Of a stretch of DNA of 64,000 nt, positions 33,516-43,866 are shown in pieces. Location of the stretch: the NCBI GenBank assembly GCA_965153355.1, contig OZ231127.1, positions 98,456,001 through 98,520,000 on the forward strand, read 5' to 3'. This DNA comes from Flaccisagitta enflata (lineage: Eukaryota; Chaetognatha; Sagittoidea; Aphragmophora). The notes beneath the pieces were generated by a model, which saw only the letters and a program-made list of their open reading frames with translations, had not been told where the DNA came from and made no database searches. The translations under genes were made by a program, and so were the position numbers. Position 1 is the stretch's first letter, and the number at the start of each line of letters is the position of its first letter.

Positions 33516-33902
33516 GTAAGTATGTATGTAAGTATGTAAGTATGTAAGTAGTATGTAAGTATGTATGTAAGTAAGTATGTATGTAAGTATGTAAGTATGT
33601 AGTATGTATGTAAGTATGTAAGTAAATATGTAAGTATGTATGTATGTAAATATGTAAGTATGTAATTAGGTAAGTATGTAATAATGTAAAAATGTGTGTA
33701 TGTAAGTATGTAAGTATGTAAGTATGTAAGTATGTATGTAAGTATGTAAGTATGTAAGTATGTAAGTATGTAAGTAAGTATGTAGTATGTAAGTATGTAG
33801 TAAGTATGTAGTATGATAAGTATGTAGTATGAAGTTATGTAGTTGTGTGTAGTATGAAGATGTGTAGTTTTGTGTAACTTGGCACGCGACTGTTGGCCTG
33901 TT
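32457..33902 (+). mobile_element. Helentron-like element with GGGTA and GTAAGTAT satellites, inside the LINE
   Basis: The 5' end is TTTAGTCGCGTGCACGCGAC TCTACACC, with a perfect 16-base palindrome. GGTCGGTAGGTCGG tetramers follow, then ~270 bases of a 10-bp GGGTATTTTT repeat (32570-32830), ~960 bases of GTAAGTAT/GTATGTAT tetramers (32880-33840), and the 3' end GCACGCGACTGTTGGCCTGTT. Removing it joins ACC-TTT-TT to G-GGC and restores the LINE reading ITFLGLFDIKKAHDTVD without any duplicated target bases. Confidence 0.85.
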
Positions 33903-34556
33903 GGGCTTGTTTGATATCAAAAAAGCACATGACACAGTGGACAATAATGACCTGCTTGTCACCATGTGGGAAAAAGGCCCGAGAGGCAAAGCATGGCGCA
34001 TTCTCAAAAACTTGAACACTTGACCTCACCGCAACCATCAAGACTCGATATGGTCTAACACGCGAAGTCGACATGGAAGTAGGAGGCAAGCAAGGATCAC
34101 GCCTAACTGGCCGCATGTTCTGCATTATGATGGACCTTATATCAGGAGAGTTAAGTAAAGCTGAACTGGGGTTCACCTTCAATAGTGATTTTGCAATTGC
34201 AGTCCTTCTTTGGGTTGATGACGTGATGACATGCGTTGAAAGTATAGAAGACCAAAAAGAAATTCTTCTAAAATTAGAGGAATTTGCATCAAAACATAAA
34301 CTACAGTGGAGCAAAGAGAAATGCAACATCATGCGCGTAGGCAAGCACAAAAATGACTCTATAGATTGGAAATTAAGCGGCGATCCTATAAAGGAAACAA
34401 AAAAATACAAGTACCTTGGCGATATTATTACTTCAGATGGAAAAAATGATCAAAACATACAAGCACGAAAAGCAAAGGCTCATGCCACAACCGTCACTCT
34501 TAACACAATCGCATCAAGTGACATACTTCATAGAATTGAGACTGCCGTTTTACTGA
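33901..34556 (+). pseudogene. LINE reverse transcriptase, copy 1, segment B (catalytic)
   Basis: Contains the first catalytic block FDIKKAHDTVD, then GGKQGSRLTGRMFCIMMDL and the catalytic box VLLWVDDVMTC, where most LINEs have (Y/F)ADD. Downstream are KLQWSKEKCNIMRVG and the thumb motif YKYLGDIITSDGK. The segment is interrupted at the codons for IETAVLL by a TIR element. A frameshift lies near 34021 (TTGAACACTTGACC), since the frame before it stops and the rest continues in the next frame. The copy is therefore dead through three lesions. Confidence 0.85.
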
Positions 34557-35145
34557 TAACACCTGTACACTAATTATTGTCAAGGTAGTGCAACAACTAT
34601 ACATACCTCGCTACTACTGGTGAGGAACGATTCAATTCCCTGAAGTTATATATCTTATGAGTATTTCTCAATATATTCCACATTATTTTTTGTATTTTGT
34701 TCCAATTGGGATGCTTGTTTTAAACTTTTTGACCTCTTGACAACTAACATTCAACACCAAGGTACAAATTTTTCCACAACTTTGGTTCGAATTTTTGAAG
34801 CATTCACTTTTACAAAATCAATTGAAATCCGTGGGCAAATTAAAGAACTTTTCAAAAGCTGTTTAGTCGTGAAATTTGCATCTGATTATCTATCTTTATG
34901 TAGATTTGGTGAACAACTGAAGTTCATAAGGTTTTTCTGGTAATTTTGCCATAATTTGCTTTGGGAATGTTTTTACTGTTTTTGATCTTATTTGATTTTG
35001 TACAATGCAATTGAGGTGAAATTCATGAGCAAAATGAAGATTTTTTCAAGCCCTAACTAATGGAAAAATTGGCATATGGTTAAATATGTCTGCTTAGATT
35101 TGACAGCTGTTTGATCTTTTGACAATAATAAGTGTACAGATGTTA
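34557..35145. mobile_element. TIR element (MITE, ~590 bp) inside the LINE
   Basis: Ends TAACACCTGTACACTAATTA (34557) and TAATAAGTGTACAGATGTTA (to 35145) are inverted over 27 bases with two mismatches, then extend into ATTGTCAA/TTGACAAT. The outermost TA on each side fits a Tc1/mariner-type TA target. An alternative 5-base duplication TTACT (34550-34554 and 35143-35147) cannot be excluded. The LINE frame resumes at LHESKTISSLL. No transposase inside. Confidence 0.75.
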
Positions 35146-36146
35146 CTCCATGAAAGCAAGACAATCTCTAGTTTACTTACCAATGCTGAATCATGGTGCC
35201 TTAGAAAGAAGGACGAAGACGAACTAGAGAAAATAGAGATTCAAGCTGTCAAATATCTATTTGACCTACCCATACATATGCCAACAGCAGCAATCATCTA
35301 CAGCTTTGGCCTACTCTACACCACTCAAAGAGTCGACCAAATACAACTCCTCTATCTACACAAAATCATACAAAAGGAAAATGATGACCAGATTCGAAAG
35401 ACTCTAGAACGACTCAAAGGCAAAAACATTGGCTGGTATAAGAAGATACTGGCAACCCTTGAAAAATATCACCTAACAACTGACTTTGACGCTATCAGAG
35501 CGATAACTCCAAACAGATGGAAGAATATGGTATCGTTTGCAGTCAAACAGAAGAACACTGATAGACTAGATGACGACATTCACAAGAACGAAAATGGACA
35601 AAGAATAACAAAAACCAAGACCCGCTCAATAATTGAAACAATGTCTAATTCAACATACATACGGACACCAACAATTCTACAGACAAAACAAACTACAAAA
35701 ACAATCCTAATTGCGCAGTATGGAATGTTAGATTGTGGTAACAATTTTGAAGGATCAAGTAAAGGGATTTGCATAACAGGTAACAAGATTGATGATAAAA
35801 ACCATCGTCTTAATGAATGTCCTAAATGGACCGACAGTGAAACCAACGAGAAGATTAATTTTGATTTGATTTACAGCACTGATATTGAAGAAATATACCC
35901 TGTACTAACACGTGTGAACCAGCTCTGGAATACCAGATGTGCCCATGGCTCAATGAATAACAAATGATACCAAATAGTAGTTTGTAGTGTAATTACGATA
36001 ACTGAATACATATTTATTAACTATTTATCACTTTGTATTCTCTCTCTCTGTACCTATCGCTGCGTACATTTGTAGGGCTCATTAACAATTGTTATTGTTA
36101 AGTGTGATGAACTCACATTTTGAGCATTAAAAATCAATCAATCAAT

Positions 36147-36150
<4 letters not shown>
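35140..36150 (+). pseudogene. LINE reverse transcriptase, copy 1, C-terminus and 3' tail
   Basis: About 275 codons, open to 35967, aligning over their length with copy 2: LLTNAESWCLRKK, EIQAVKYLFDLP, YSFGLLYTTQRVDQIQLLYL, LDCGNNFEG...NKIDDKNHRLNECPKW and CAHGSMNNK at the end. Copy 2 has a CSTC...H...C knuckle at the corresponding place, while here the first cysteine pair is degraded (CITG). The 3' UTR ends TTTTGAGCATTAAAAATC followed by (AATC)4, after which a (CT)n run begins. Short-repeat 3' tails are usual for CR1/L2/RTE-like LINEs. Confidence 0.85.
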
Positions 36151-36197
<47 letters not shown>

Positions 36198-36260
36198 TAC
36201 TAGAAGAAATTGCTATCTCTATGAGGAAGGTTCAGGAATGAGGCTTTCTCTCTCCTTCAT

Positions 36261-36336
<76 letters not shown>
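36151..36336. repeat. Two (CT)n microsatellites
   Basis: Pure CT at ~36151-36194 and 36261-36336, the first starting directly at the LINE tail. Confidence 0.9.
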
Positions 36337-36339
<3 letters not shown>

Positions 36340-37437
36340 GAAACTTACCGTTTTGATAATGAGGGTTAGAGGGTTAAAAAAACGAGTTTTTTTCTTAAAA
36401 ATTTTCTCATTTTCTCTGTCTATCTCTTTTTCTCTTTTCCTTTATTTTCCTTGTCTCCATCTCTGTCTCATTCATCATTTTTTTTCTCTCGCTCTTCCCC
36501 TTTTTTTAGTGTTAAGGATCCCAAAACGAATTTGAGTCCAAGCCATTCCCATTTCACTCACCTTCCTCTCAGGATCTTTACTTCAAGAGGTATCATTGCA
36601 AATTTGAAACAAAAAAAGGATCGAAAAAAAAAATCTTGAAAAAATATGTAATTCTTTTCAAAGGATATACACAAATCAGCTTTTTGACAATCGTATGCAT
36701 GTCAAATTATTAGACAATTATTAGAAAATATGCCTTTTTAACAATACAATAATACCTCCAAAAAAAAATCTCTTATGAGACATCATATTCTTTGCCTCAC
36801 AGACAGGCTTTACTTAATAGCGGGTGCGGTATGAAGAAGGCGATAGAACATGATATCTTCTTTTCCATTTGGGCATATGATAAATTAGTACTCAATCAAT
36901 CTTTTGTGTGTGAAAGGGGAACAGAATCAGACCGCAAATTTGCTTCTGTGCCACACCCCATATATTCATTGAAATCAATTAGGAGGAGGGGGAGCAAGAT
37001 ATACAGTCAGTGGTCAAAACGGTTAATGTAGATACATTAACATGAAGAAATAACTCACTTGATAGAAATACTTTATCTTGCAGAGATATTTCAGTACACT
37101 GCAATATCTCAGCGGAACAAAATCTGAAAATCTCAGTAGGATGAAATATCTTAAAGTGAAACGAGGAGATCATATTATCTACTGCAAAATCACAATTTTT
37201 CTAATCAGACGTAAAATTATTTACAGAGCAAGAATAGAGCTAAGACTTGCAGTTTCTTTCATTATCTGAAAGGTTCTAAAAGTTCAAGTTTTAGATATCA
37301 TGGAATTGTGATATTATTGTATTGAGATATTTTACTCCACTCAAATATTTCACTGTGTTGAGATATTTAATCCAGCCGAGATTTTCTGATTTTACTACAC
37401 TGAAATATTACAGTCTACTGAAATATCTTTTTCTGAA
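36337..37437. other. Unassigned DNA
   Basis: No gene supported. 36400-36475 is a TCTCTTTTTCTCTTTTCC-type pyrimidine block related to 28645-28740. Around 37060-37430 the words GATATTTCA/TGAAATATC recur in both orientations with ~15-60-base spacing. Confidence 0.4.
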
Positions 37438-37649
37438 AACAAGACCGGATACACGGCTACCCTAGTTGCGTGCAGGTGCCCAGAGCAGTGCTGGAAAAGG
37501 TCACTAGGGCATCTGGGCAGGAGCTGTATGCTAAAAAAGCTCAAAAACGCCAAAAAAAGTAAAAAGGGGACAAACCAACCAACTGACCGACCGACCGACG
37601 GACAGACTGACATACCGGGGTGTAGAGTTGCGTAATACGCGACTAAAAA
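37438..37649 (-). mobile_element. Helentron-like element
   Basis: Minus-strand 5' end TTTTTAGTCGCGTATTACGC, AACTCTACACCCCGG, TCGGTCGGTCGGTCAGTTGG tetramers, CAGCTCCTGCCCAGATGCC, end GCCGTGTATCCGGTCTTGTT at 37438. It lies ~130 bases upstream of the LTR element. Confidence 0.85.
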
Positions 37650-37774
37650 TATTCCGACTATGGTGTTGATTTTCTACATATAACGTCTTGTCCATTGACT
37701 GTATAACTCATTTATTTACAATGGAGAATGAAGGGGTGGCACGGTAGTTGTCTCATAGAATTGAGTCTCAGTGA

Positions 37775-37779
37775 GATGC
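37775..37779. other. 5-bp target-site duplication (left)
   Basis: GATGC directly before the 5' LTR, repeated at 42208-42212 after the 3' LTR. Confidence 0.9.
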
Positions 37780-38511
37780 TGTCATGGGTTGCTACCATGA
37801 GCTTCAATATGTTGCAATAAGGAGTTTCAAGACTGTTGCTCAATATTATACATCAAAACAATACATTAAATAAGCTATTAAAAGAGAAATAAGAAATTCT
37901 TTGAAAAGCAGTAAAGCATCTCTGCCGCTGAGATAACTCTCTATCTCCGCCGCCAAGATCCAAACGTTCTAGAGTGACACTTTGTACCCTTCCTATCTCC
38001 GCCGCGGAGATAGGACCATTGGACAGTATAAAGGCATCTCCATCTTGTGGCCAAGGATCACTCGTGATTCAACATCATTCTTGCTTCAAGAAAACTTCAC
38101 TCAACAAAACTCAACATTACATTTTAAAAACTCTCAAAAGAAGAACAACATTAAACAACATTACTTAAACATTGAATTTCTCATATTCTGATACTATATT
38201 TCATTTTGTAGCTCCAAAGTTTGTACCGCCGCTATCCCCGCTTCATAAGTAAGTAAATGCCAAGTGCTTTAGTCAAAGTAAGACCTCTTGCGATTGTAAC
38301 TTAGCTTTGTCACCCCTTTCACTATATGAAATAGTGTAAAGCCATGATTCTCCGAATGTCATGTATGGGTTACTCAATTATATTCAATCATTGATATTGT
38401 AGTTGATTTGTATTTCCTCTCTGATTTAAAAAGTAGCTAGTCGAACCATAACTAAGCATCTTTACGTGATGAGTTCCTAACATGAGTTTACCTTGTTGGG
38501 AACCCGTTACA
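37780..38511 (+). repeat. 5' LTR of the gag-only element
   Basis: 732 bp, TG...CA ends. Contains several TATCTCCGCCG-type words (37920-37965), a 25-nt palindrome (37991-38015), a TATA box (38026-38033), and a strong donor-like AAGTAAGTAA (38247-38256). Confidence 0.92.
37991..38033 (+). promoter_or_regulatory. LTR promoter: palindrome plus TATA box
   Basis: 12-base arms TCCTATCTCCGC and GCGGAGATAGGA flank a single C, followed 10 bases later by GTATAAAG. Degenerate half-sites CTCTGCCGCTGAGATA and CTCTATCTCCGCCGCC lie within the 70 bases upstream. The cores contain GAGATA/TATCTC, GATA-like sites, so a GATA-type or other dimeric factor could bind. That is inference. The same arrangement is preserved at 41687-41729 in the 3' LTR. 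Confidence 0.6.
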
Positions 38512-38531
38512 AATGGGGGCCTGTCCGTGTT
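38512..38531 (+). promoter_or_regulatory. Primer-binding site, tRNA-Pro-like
   Basis: Two bases after the LTR comes TGGGGGCCTGTCCGTGTT. It agrees with the complement of a tRNA-Pro 3' end at about 14 of 18 positions, including the leading TGGGGGC and GTCCG. Confidence 0.6.
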
Positions 38532-39611
38532 CTTAGACATGAACTGAGAAATATGAATGAAAGTTCTCACTCTTGCGGTTTACATGTATCCATGGCAACA
38601 AATTTTCTTTAAGTCTAAAGAAATAAAGAAGTGATTTCCCAGATGACTCAGAATTGAAAATGTTCGTGTCTAAGCTCTACGATCAGAGAGGATGAGAAGT
38701 TGTGTTGTTAACTGAATAATGATTGATATATTGGGTATTTCTGTTAGATGAGAGAACAGAATGAATGGAGTAATGGTGCCAATGTCATGCATGGCTCTTT
38801 GGAAATTTTGATATGTTTTTGGGGAAAGTAAAAGAAGAAAAAAAAGAAAATCTTGTTTTAAAAAGGCACCATGAAGAAATTAAATTTTGGACTCTCCATT
38901 GTTAAGTCCAAGAGGCAGAAGACAGCAACTATGGCCGTGGGAGTGGCCCAAAGGTAGTGGTTCAGACCGGAAGCCATACCATTGGATTGAATGATTGATA
39001 GTAGAAAAAAAAACAGAATTCAAAATGGGTGGGACAGAAAGTGTTTTATACACCAAGAGAGAGAGAGAGTGATGATTTTGATCTTAATATTGATTCTGTC
39101 CTAACATTTTAGGCCTAGACTAAAATGTGATAAAAAGAGAACATGAGTAATCTCTTTTGGAAATGAAATGAATTTGATCAAAGAAAAAAAAAGAATCTAG
39201 ATTTTGTGTGATAAAAATCCCGTTTTGAAGCTTTGGAGAAAGAAAAAAAGAAGAAAGATTTGAAAGGGAGATATGAGAAAGATGAGAGTTAAGTGGAGCT
39301 AAATTACATGTACCCCATTAAAATCCTTTTGTATGGATTCCAGAAAAAGTTTTGTTAGTGAAGAATTCACAATATTTATGAAAAAGTTTTTGTGTGCTAA
39401 GAGGATTGAAATGGTGATGTTGCAAAATTTACAACCCATATGAGTCCTCTTTGCAAACATGCTTTCTATTGCCCAGCAGAAAAAAAAATGACCAAGGAAG
39501 AATGAAAAAAAAAATGTAAAAAGAATGAATGAAAACCAGAAAAAAAAAAAAACAAAAAAAAAAAAAACAAAAAAAACAAGATAATGCATGAAAAAAAGAT
39601 TGATTTTTCAA

Positions 39612-39649
39612 CTTACTAAATAATTTTTCCTTTTTTCCCTCCCTAACAG
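39612..39649 (+). promoter_or_regulatory. Candidate splice acceptor in the leader
   Basis: CTTACTAA (branch-like), then a T/C-rich tract and CCCTAACAG at 39641-39649, seven bases before the gag ATG. Paired with the AAGTAAGTAA donor in the 5' LTR it would remove a ~1.4-kb intron and place gag near the 5' end. Confidence 0.45.
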
Positions 39650-39655
39650 GCGCAG

Positions 39656-40924
39656 ATGGAAGGCAAAATGGAAGATCATGGCGATTTGGATTTGCAATTG
39701 ATTAAGTTACTTGATGCAAAATCCAAAGACAAGGCAAAGATTCAAGATCAATGTTCAACTGATGGCTTCAACTTCAAGCAATTTTGTACCCTTCAAGATG
39801 CAGGAGATCAAACAAAGACCAAAGAATCATCATGTTCTGGTGGAGATCATTTAATGGTAACCATGCAAAGTTCTTTTGACCATGATGGAGAAAGTGAGAT
39901 TAAGATGGAAAAAAATGTAGAAATTTGTAATGATCAAAATTTGCAAGATTTGGTACTTATTATAGAAAGTATAGATGCAAACCATGAGGAATCCACATCA
40001 ACAAGTAGCACCAACAACTTGAATACAAAATCATTAGGGGAAGGTTCAGGCAGTAATGAGCTCACTTGTTTGAAAGAGGAAATAACCAACTTAAAGAGAA
40101 AGAATGCTGAAAAGGATAAAGAAATTTCTCAATTGAAAAATGATCAATCACGGTCTAGGATAAGACGTTCTGCCACACCACCCCCACCAACACCACCACC
40201 ACCACCACCACAGTCAACTGCTGATTTGATGAAAAAATTGGCTGAAATGGAAGCTCAACGCACTTCAATTCCACCACAACTACCATTCTTTGATCCAGAC
40301 AAGATGTCCATCAAAACATTCGTTGATACACTGCAGGTGTTTTTCAAAGCTTATCCTGCGCTAACAAGAGATATGTGCATAAGCAATGTCACTTTATCAT
40401 TGTCAGATCCATATCTGTCAAATTGGCTGATAGTGGTTCAAAATGATGCAGCAAAAGCAAAGGACATAAAAACCCTTCTTAGTGAATTTGTAGAAGTGGC
40501 ATTTATTGAAGATTCTAGTCTCAGCTCAAACATATTCTATAATCGAAGGCAGCATGCTGATGAAGATGCAAGATCATTTGGTAATAATCTTTTCAGCCTT
40601 GCAAGGACAGCATTTGGATCTCTTGATCCAGTTCAATTGAAATTGCGTGTCAAAGAAAAATTCTTAAGAGGTTTGCAAGAACCGGTTGGCAGGCGTGTTA
40701 GACAGCTACTCCCTGCTACTTATGAGGATGCTGTTAGATTTGCAACTGCCGCAGAGAGTGAGCTGGAGGATTCAAATGTCATGGAAACTACAGATGTAAA
40801 TGAACAGGATTATTTCAACATGATGGAAAATGGAAAAAGAGACAACAGGATTTGTTTCAAATGTAGAGAAGTTGGTCATATAGTTCGATTTTGTGAAAAT
40901 GATACTGAAGATGGATTTCAGTAA
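39656..40924 (+). CDS. gag: Gag (nucleocapsid/capsid) of the LTR element
   Basis: Intact 422-residue protein that would form the cytoplasmic virus-like particle packaging the element's RNA. The acidic N-terminal third has no known domain. A coiled-coil-like stretch (about 140-165: LKEEITNLKRKNAEKDKEIS) precedes a proline run (about 178-190). The Ty3/gypsy-type retrotransposon gag domain spans about 215-385 (DKMSIKTFVDTLQVFF, DEDARSFGNNLFSLARTAFG, LKLRVKEKFLRGLQEPVGRR). One CCHC zinc knuckle lies at C400-x2-C403-x4-H408-x4-C413. The ATG at 39656 is the first in frame after the acceptor-like site. No pol follows in any frame. The undamaged frame in a young insertion suggests the protein is, or recently was, functional. 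Confidence 0.9.
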   Translation: MEGKMEDHGDLDLQLIKLLDAKSKDKAKIQDQCSTDGFNFKQFCTLQDAGDQTKTKESSCSGGDHLMVTMQSSFDHDGESEIKMEKNVEICNDQNLQDLVLIIESIDANHEESTSTSSTNNLNTKSLGEGSGSNELTCLKEEITNLKRKNAEKDKEISQLKNDQSRSRIRRSATPPPPTPPPPPPQSTADLMKKLAEMEAQRTSIPPQLPFFDPDKMSIKTFVDTLQVFFKAYPALTRDMCISNVTLSLSDPYLSNWLIVVQNDAAKAKDIKTLLSEFVEVAFIEDSSLSSNIFYNRRQHADEDARSFGNNLFSLARTAFGSLDPVQLKLRVKEKFLRGLQEPVGRRVRQLLPATYEDAVRFATAAESELEDSNVMETTDVNEQDYFNMMENGKRDNRICFKCREVGHIVRFCENDTEDGFQ

Positions 40925-41458
40925 AGTTGGTATAAACTAATGAAATGAACTAAATGACAGAGGAATATTTGGAAAGGGGTATGGAAGACAAGATTGAACT
41001 TTAAAGACAATAACCTGTAATAATGAGCATTTAGGGATACCACCGGTCAAAATGGTTATCTCAAGCTCCACTTTAAAGAAGAAAAAGAAAAAAAAATGGG
41101 GACAAAATAAATGAAAGACAGCAAATACACACTGGCCACCCCATTTCCCAGGTGAAAATTTGATATCACACAAGGGATATGATGTACACATGTCCAAGGA
41201 TGAAATGCTCATATTTGGCCAGAAGAGAAGATCTTCCTAGAAATAAATTCCTGGGCTCAACTTGTTACCTATAGTCACTCTCATTGATGTCATCAGGACA
41301 GGGTCACTTTGAAAGTTCTGTTTAGTTTGATACCAACTGATTCAACCACCTAAGCCTGGGCTCACAAGAATATCACCAACATGAAGATAAGACATTTTCA
41401 AAGGCTATCAAAGTAGAAATCAAAATAAAAAGAGCCCCCTCATCACTTAGGGACTAAG

Positions 41459-41475
41459 TGCCAAAAGTAGGGGGA
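41459..41475 (+). promoter_or_regulatory. Polypurine tract
   Basis: AAAAGTAGGGGGA directly abuts the TGTCATG start of the 3' LTR and would prime plus-strand DNA synthesis. Confidence 0.7.
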
Positions 41476-42207
41476 TGTCATGGGTTGCTACCATGAGCTT
41501 CAATATGTTGCAATAAGGAGTTTCAAGACTGTTGCTCAATATTATACATCAAAACAATACATTAAATAAGCTATTAAAAGAGAAATAAGAAATTCTTTGA
41601 AAAGCAGTAAAGCATCTCTGCCGCTGAGATAACTCTCTATCTCTGCCGCCGAGATCCAAACGTTTTAGAATGACACTTTGTACCCTTCCTATCTCCGCCG
41701 CGGAGATAGGACCATTGGACAGTATAAAGGCATCTCCATCTTGTGGCCAAGGATCACTCGTGATTCAACATCATTCTTGCTTCAAGAAAACTTCACTCAA
41801 CAAAACTCAACATTACATTTCAAAAACTCTCAAAAGAAGAACAACATTAAACAACATTACTTAAACATTGAATTTCTCATATTCTGATACTATATTTCAT
41901 TTTGTAGCTCCAAAGTTTGTACCGCCGCTATCCCCGCTTCATAAGTAAGTAAATGCCAAGTGCTTTAGTCAAAGTAAGACCTCTTGCGATTGTAACTTAG
42001 CTTTGTCACCCCTTTCACTATATGAAATAGTGTAAAGCCATGATTCTCCGAATGTCATGTATGGGTTACTCAATTATATTCAATCATTGATATTGTAGTT
42101 GATTTGTATTTCCTCTCGGATTTAAAAAGTAGATAGGCGAACCATAACTAAGCATCTTTACGTGATGAGTTCCTAACATGAGTTTACCTTGTTGGGAACC
42201 CGTTACA
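41476..42207 (+). repeat. 3' LTR of the gag-only element
   Basis: 732 bp. Differs from the 5' LTR at about eight positions (for example CGTTCTAGAG versus CGTTTTAGAA, and AGCTAGTCG versus AGATAGGCG). Followed by the GATGC target duplication at 42208-42212. Confidence 0.92.
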
Positions 42208-42212
42208 GATGC

Positions 42213-43866
42213 CCAAAACACAATGCACAATTTTTGCCCCAGTTTGGTTTTGGGTTAGATTGAGAAGGAATGTTTTTCAGATTCTGTTTTATGCAAAACT
42301 AGGAGTGATGCGCGTATAAGCTAGTCATTGAGGGATTCACAAGGCCCTCTTCCATTTACTTCAGTTTGGGTTTAGCAAGGGACATTGTTCCACTTTTCAT
42401 AGTGCAAAGTGGCAAATTCGAAATCATATTCTATCGCGTTCCCCATTGCGCTATAACGGTGCCCCACTGTACCAGAGAAATCAGTGAAAAACTAGCATTG
42501 CACGTGGTAGGGAGAAATGTACCATCCAGGGTTTGTGTACTATCACACTGTTGTTATCAAAGGTAACAATTATAAGACCTATAATTGATATCTATATCAT
42601 TTCATCGTAACGGTTTTCTATCGATAAAACAAGTCATTCTAATGAGCTCATCTTACAAAATCAAGTCGGATCGGGAGTTAAAGGATGTGTAGAAATTGTT
42701 TTTTCTGCTGACTCCTTTCACCTAACATCATGAGAGATATTATCATCGACACATGGATGACGGATGACAAAACCACATCATGGCGCAAAGGGAAGATGAC
42801 GATGATGATGATGGATGGATGATGATGATGATGATGACAAACCAACAGTCAGACGGAGGTGACGGGTAATGAGAGAGAGAAAAAGAGAGAGAGCTTGCTC
42901 AGGGAGGGCCCACGATCGACGGCTGAAGAAAAACTTGGTTCCAAGCACTTTACAAACTTCCAGTGACAATTAGAGCTGATATCAATTTTACAAAATCAAT
43001 TCTGATTAGATTTTATTGTAATACACAGATATCATAATTTTTGTCTGTAATACCATTTTTCCTATTTCTTGTTTCTGACGGAGCAAGATGTTCAATTAAA
43101 ATGTATGTGTGTGTGTAGTAGTGTATACAAAGTATTCATGTAGGTATAGTCCCCTGCCCAAATTGGGAGCATGCTGACATCGAGCACACTAAAAGCCCAG
43201 CTTGGCCTTGCTAATAAACAGGAGAAAGAATATCATAAAAGTTAGAACAGACCACTTTCTTCTTCTTCAGAAGATGGGATTGATCGTATTATCCAGCGGT
43301 GCTGATGACCATGGCACACTGAACTGGAAAGATTATCTCGCTTGATACTCCGGTCACCCAAGACTTGTCTTATGTCAAAAATCAGCCACAACCAAAAGAT
43401 CCTGCGACGCCTCTCAAGAGCTCAACAGAAAACAACCAGCTTTCATATGGATAAGGCCCATGATCAGGCCATGTTGAAACTGGCAATATTGAAATCTATG
43501 CTGATGTTGATGTCCATACCTCATGCTTTCTTCTCAATTATTTATCAGTCAAATAATGTGCATGTAACCATAGATCACAGAAAAAAAAATAGAGCTTTAC
43601 AAACTAAGTAAAATTTTGCACCAATTAGCAAAAATAGACCACAATCATAAGTTAAAGAAATTCATTTGGTTAATTAATCTGCTGTTAGATATGTATCAAT
43701 CTTTCAATGCTTCAGCTAGATTTAACTAATTTTTTTTTAATCTTGTTTTGTCATATTTTTTCATTTTTAGATGTTTTTTTTTTTTTAACAGATTTTGATT
43801 ATTCTATTACTATAGTCCATAATTGAAATGACTATGTCATAAAAAGAAAATCAATATAAAAAAATA
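42213..43866. other. Unassigned DNA
   Basis: Short (GAT)n patch at 42797-42836. The frames at 42366-42566 and 43342-43611 have no safe assignment. The second has a faint resemblance to a decayed LINE RT (FHMDKAHDQ), which I do not consider sufficient. Confidence 0.4.

Larger units (their letters stand above)
37780..42207 (+). mobile_element. Complete gag-only LTR retrotransposon
   Basis: 4,428 bp bounded by two 732-bp LTRs (TGTCATGGG...CGTTACA), matching 5-bp target duplications, a primer-binding site and a polypurine tract. The only long frame is gag (39656-40924). No protease, reverse transcriptase, RNase H or integrase frame or remnant is visible in the ~1.1-kb leader or the ~0.55-kb after gag. 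I count 8 substitutions and no indels between the LTRs (about 1.1 percent), so insertion is recent. It must use pol from another element. This design has been described in plants as terminal-repeat retrotransposons with a GAG domain. Confidence 0.92.

Noticed and set aside
33092-34019. TYLHTYILTYLH frames
   Set aside because: Translations of the GTAAGTAT/GTATGTAT tetramer tract.
43342-43611. Frame faintly like a decayed LINE RT (FHMDKAHDQ...)
   Set aside because: Similarity limited to a few residues, and no flanking RT blocks in any frame.
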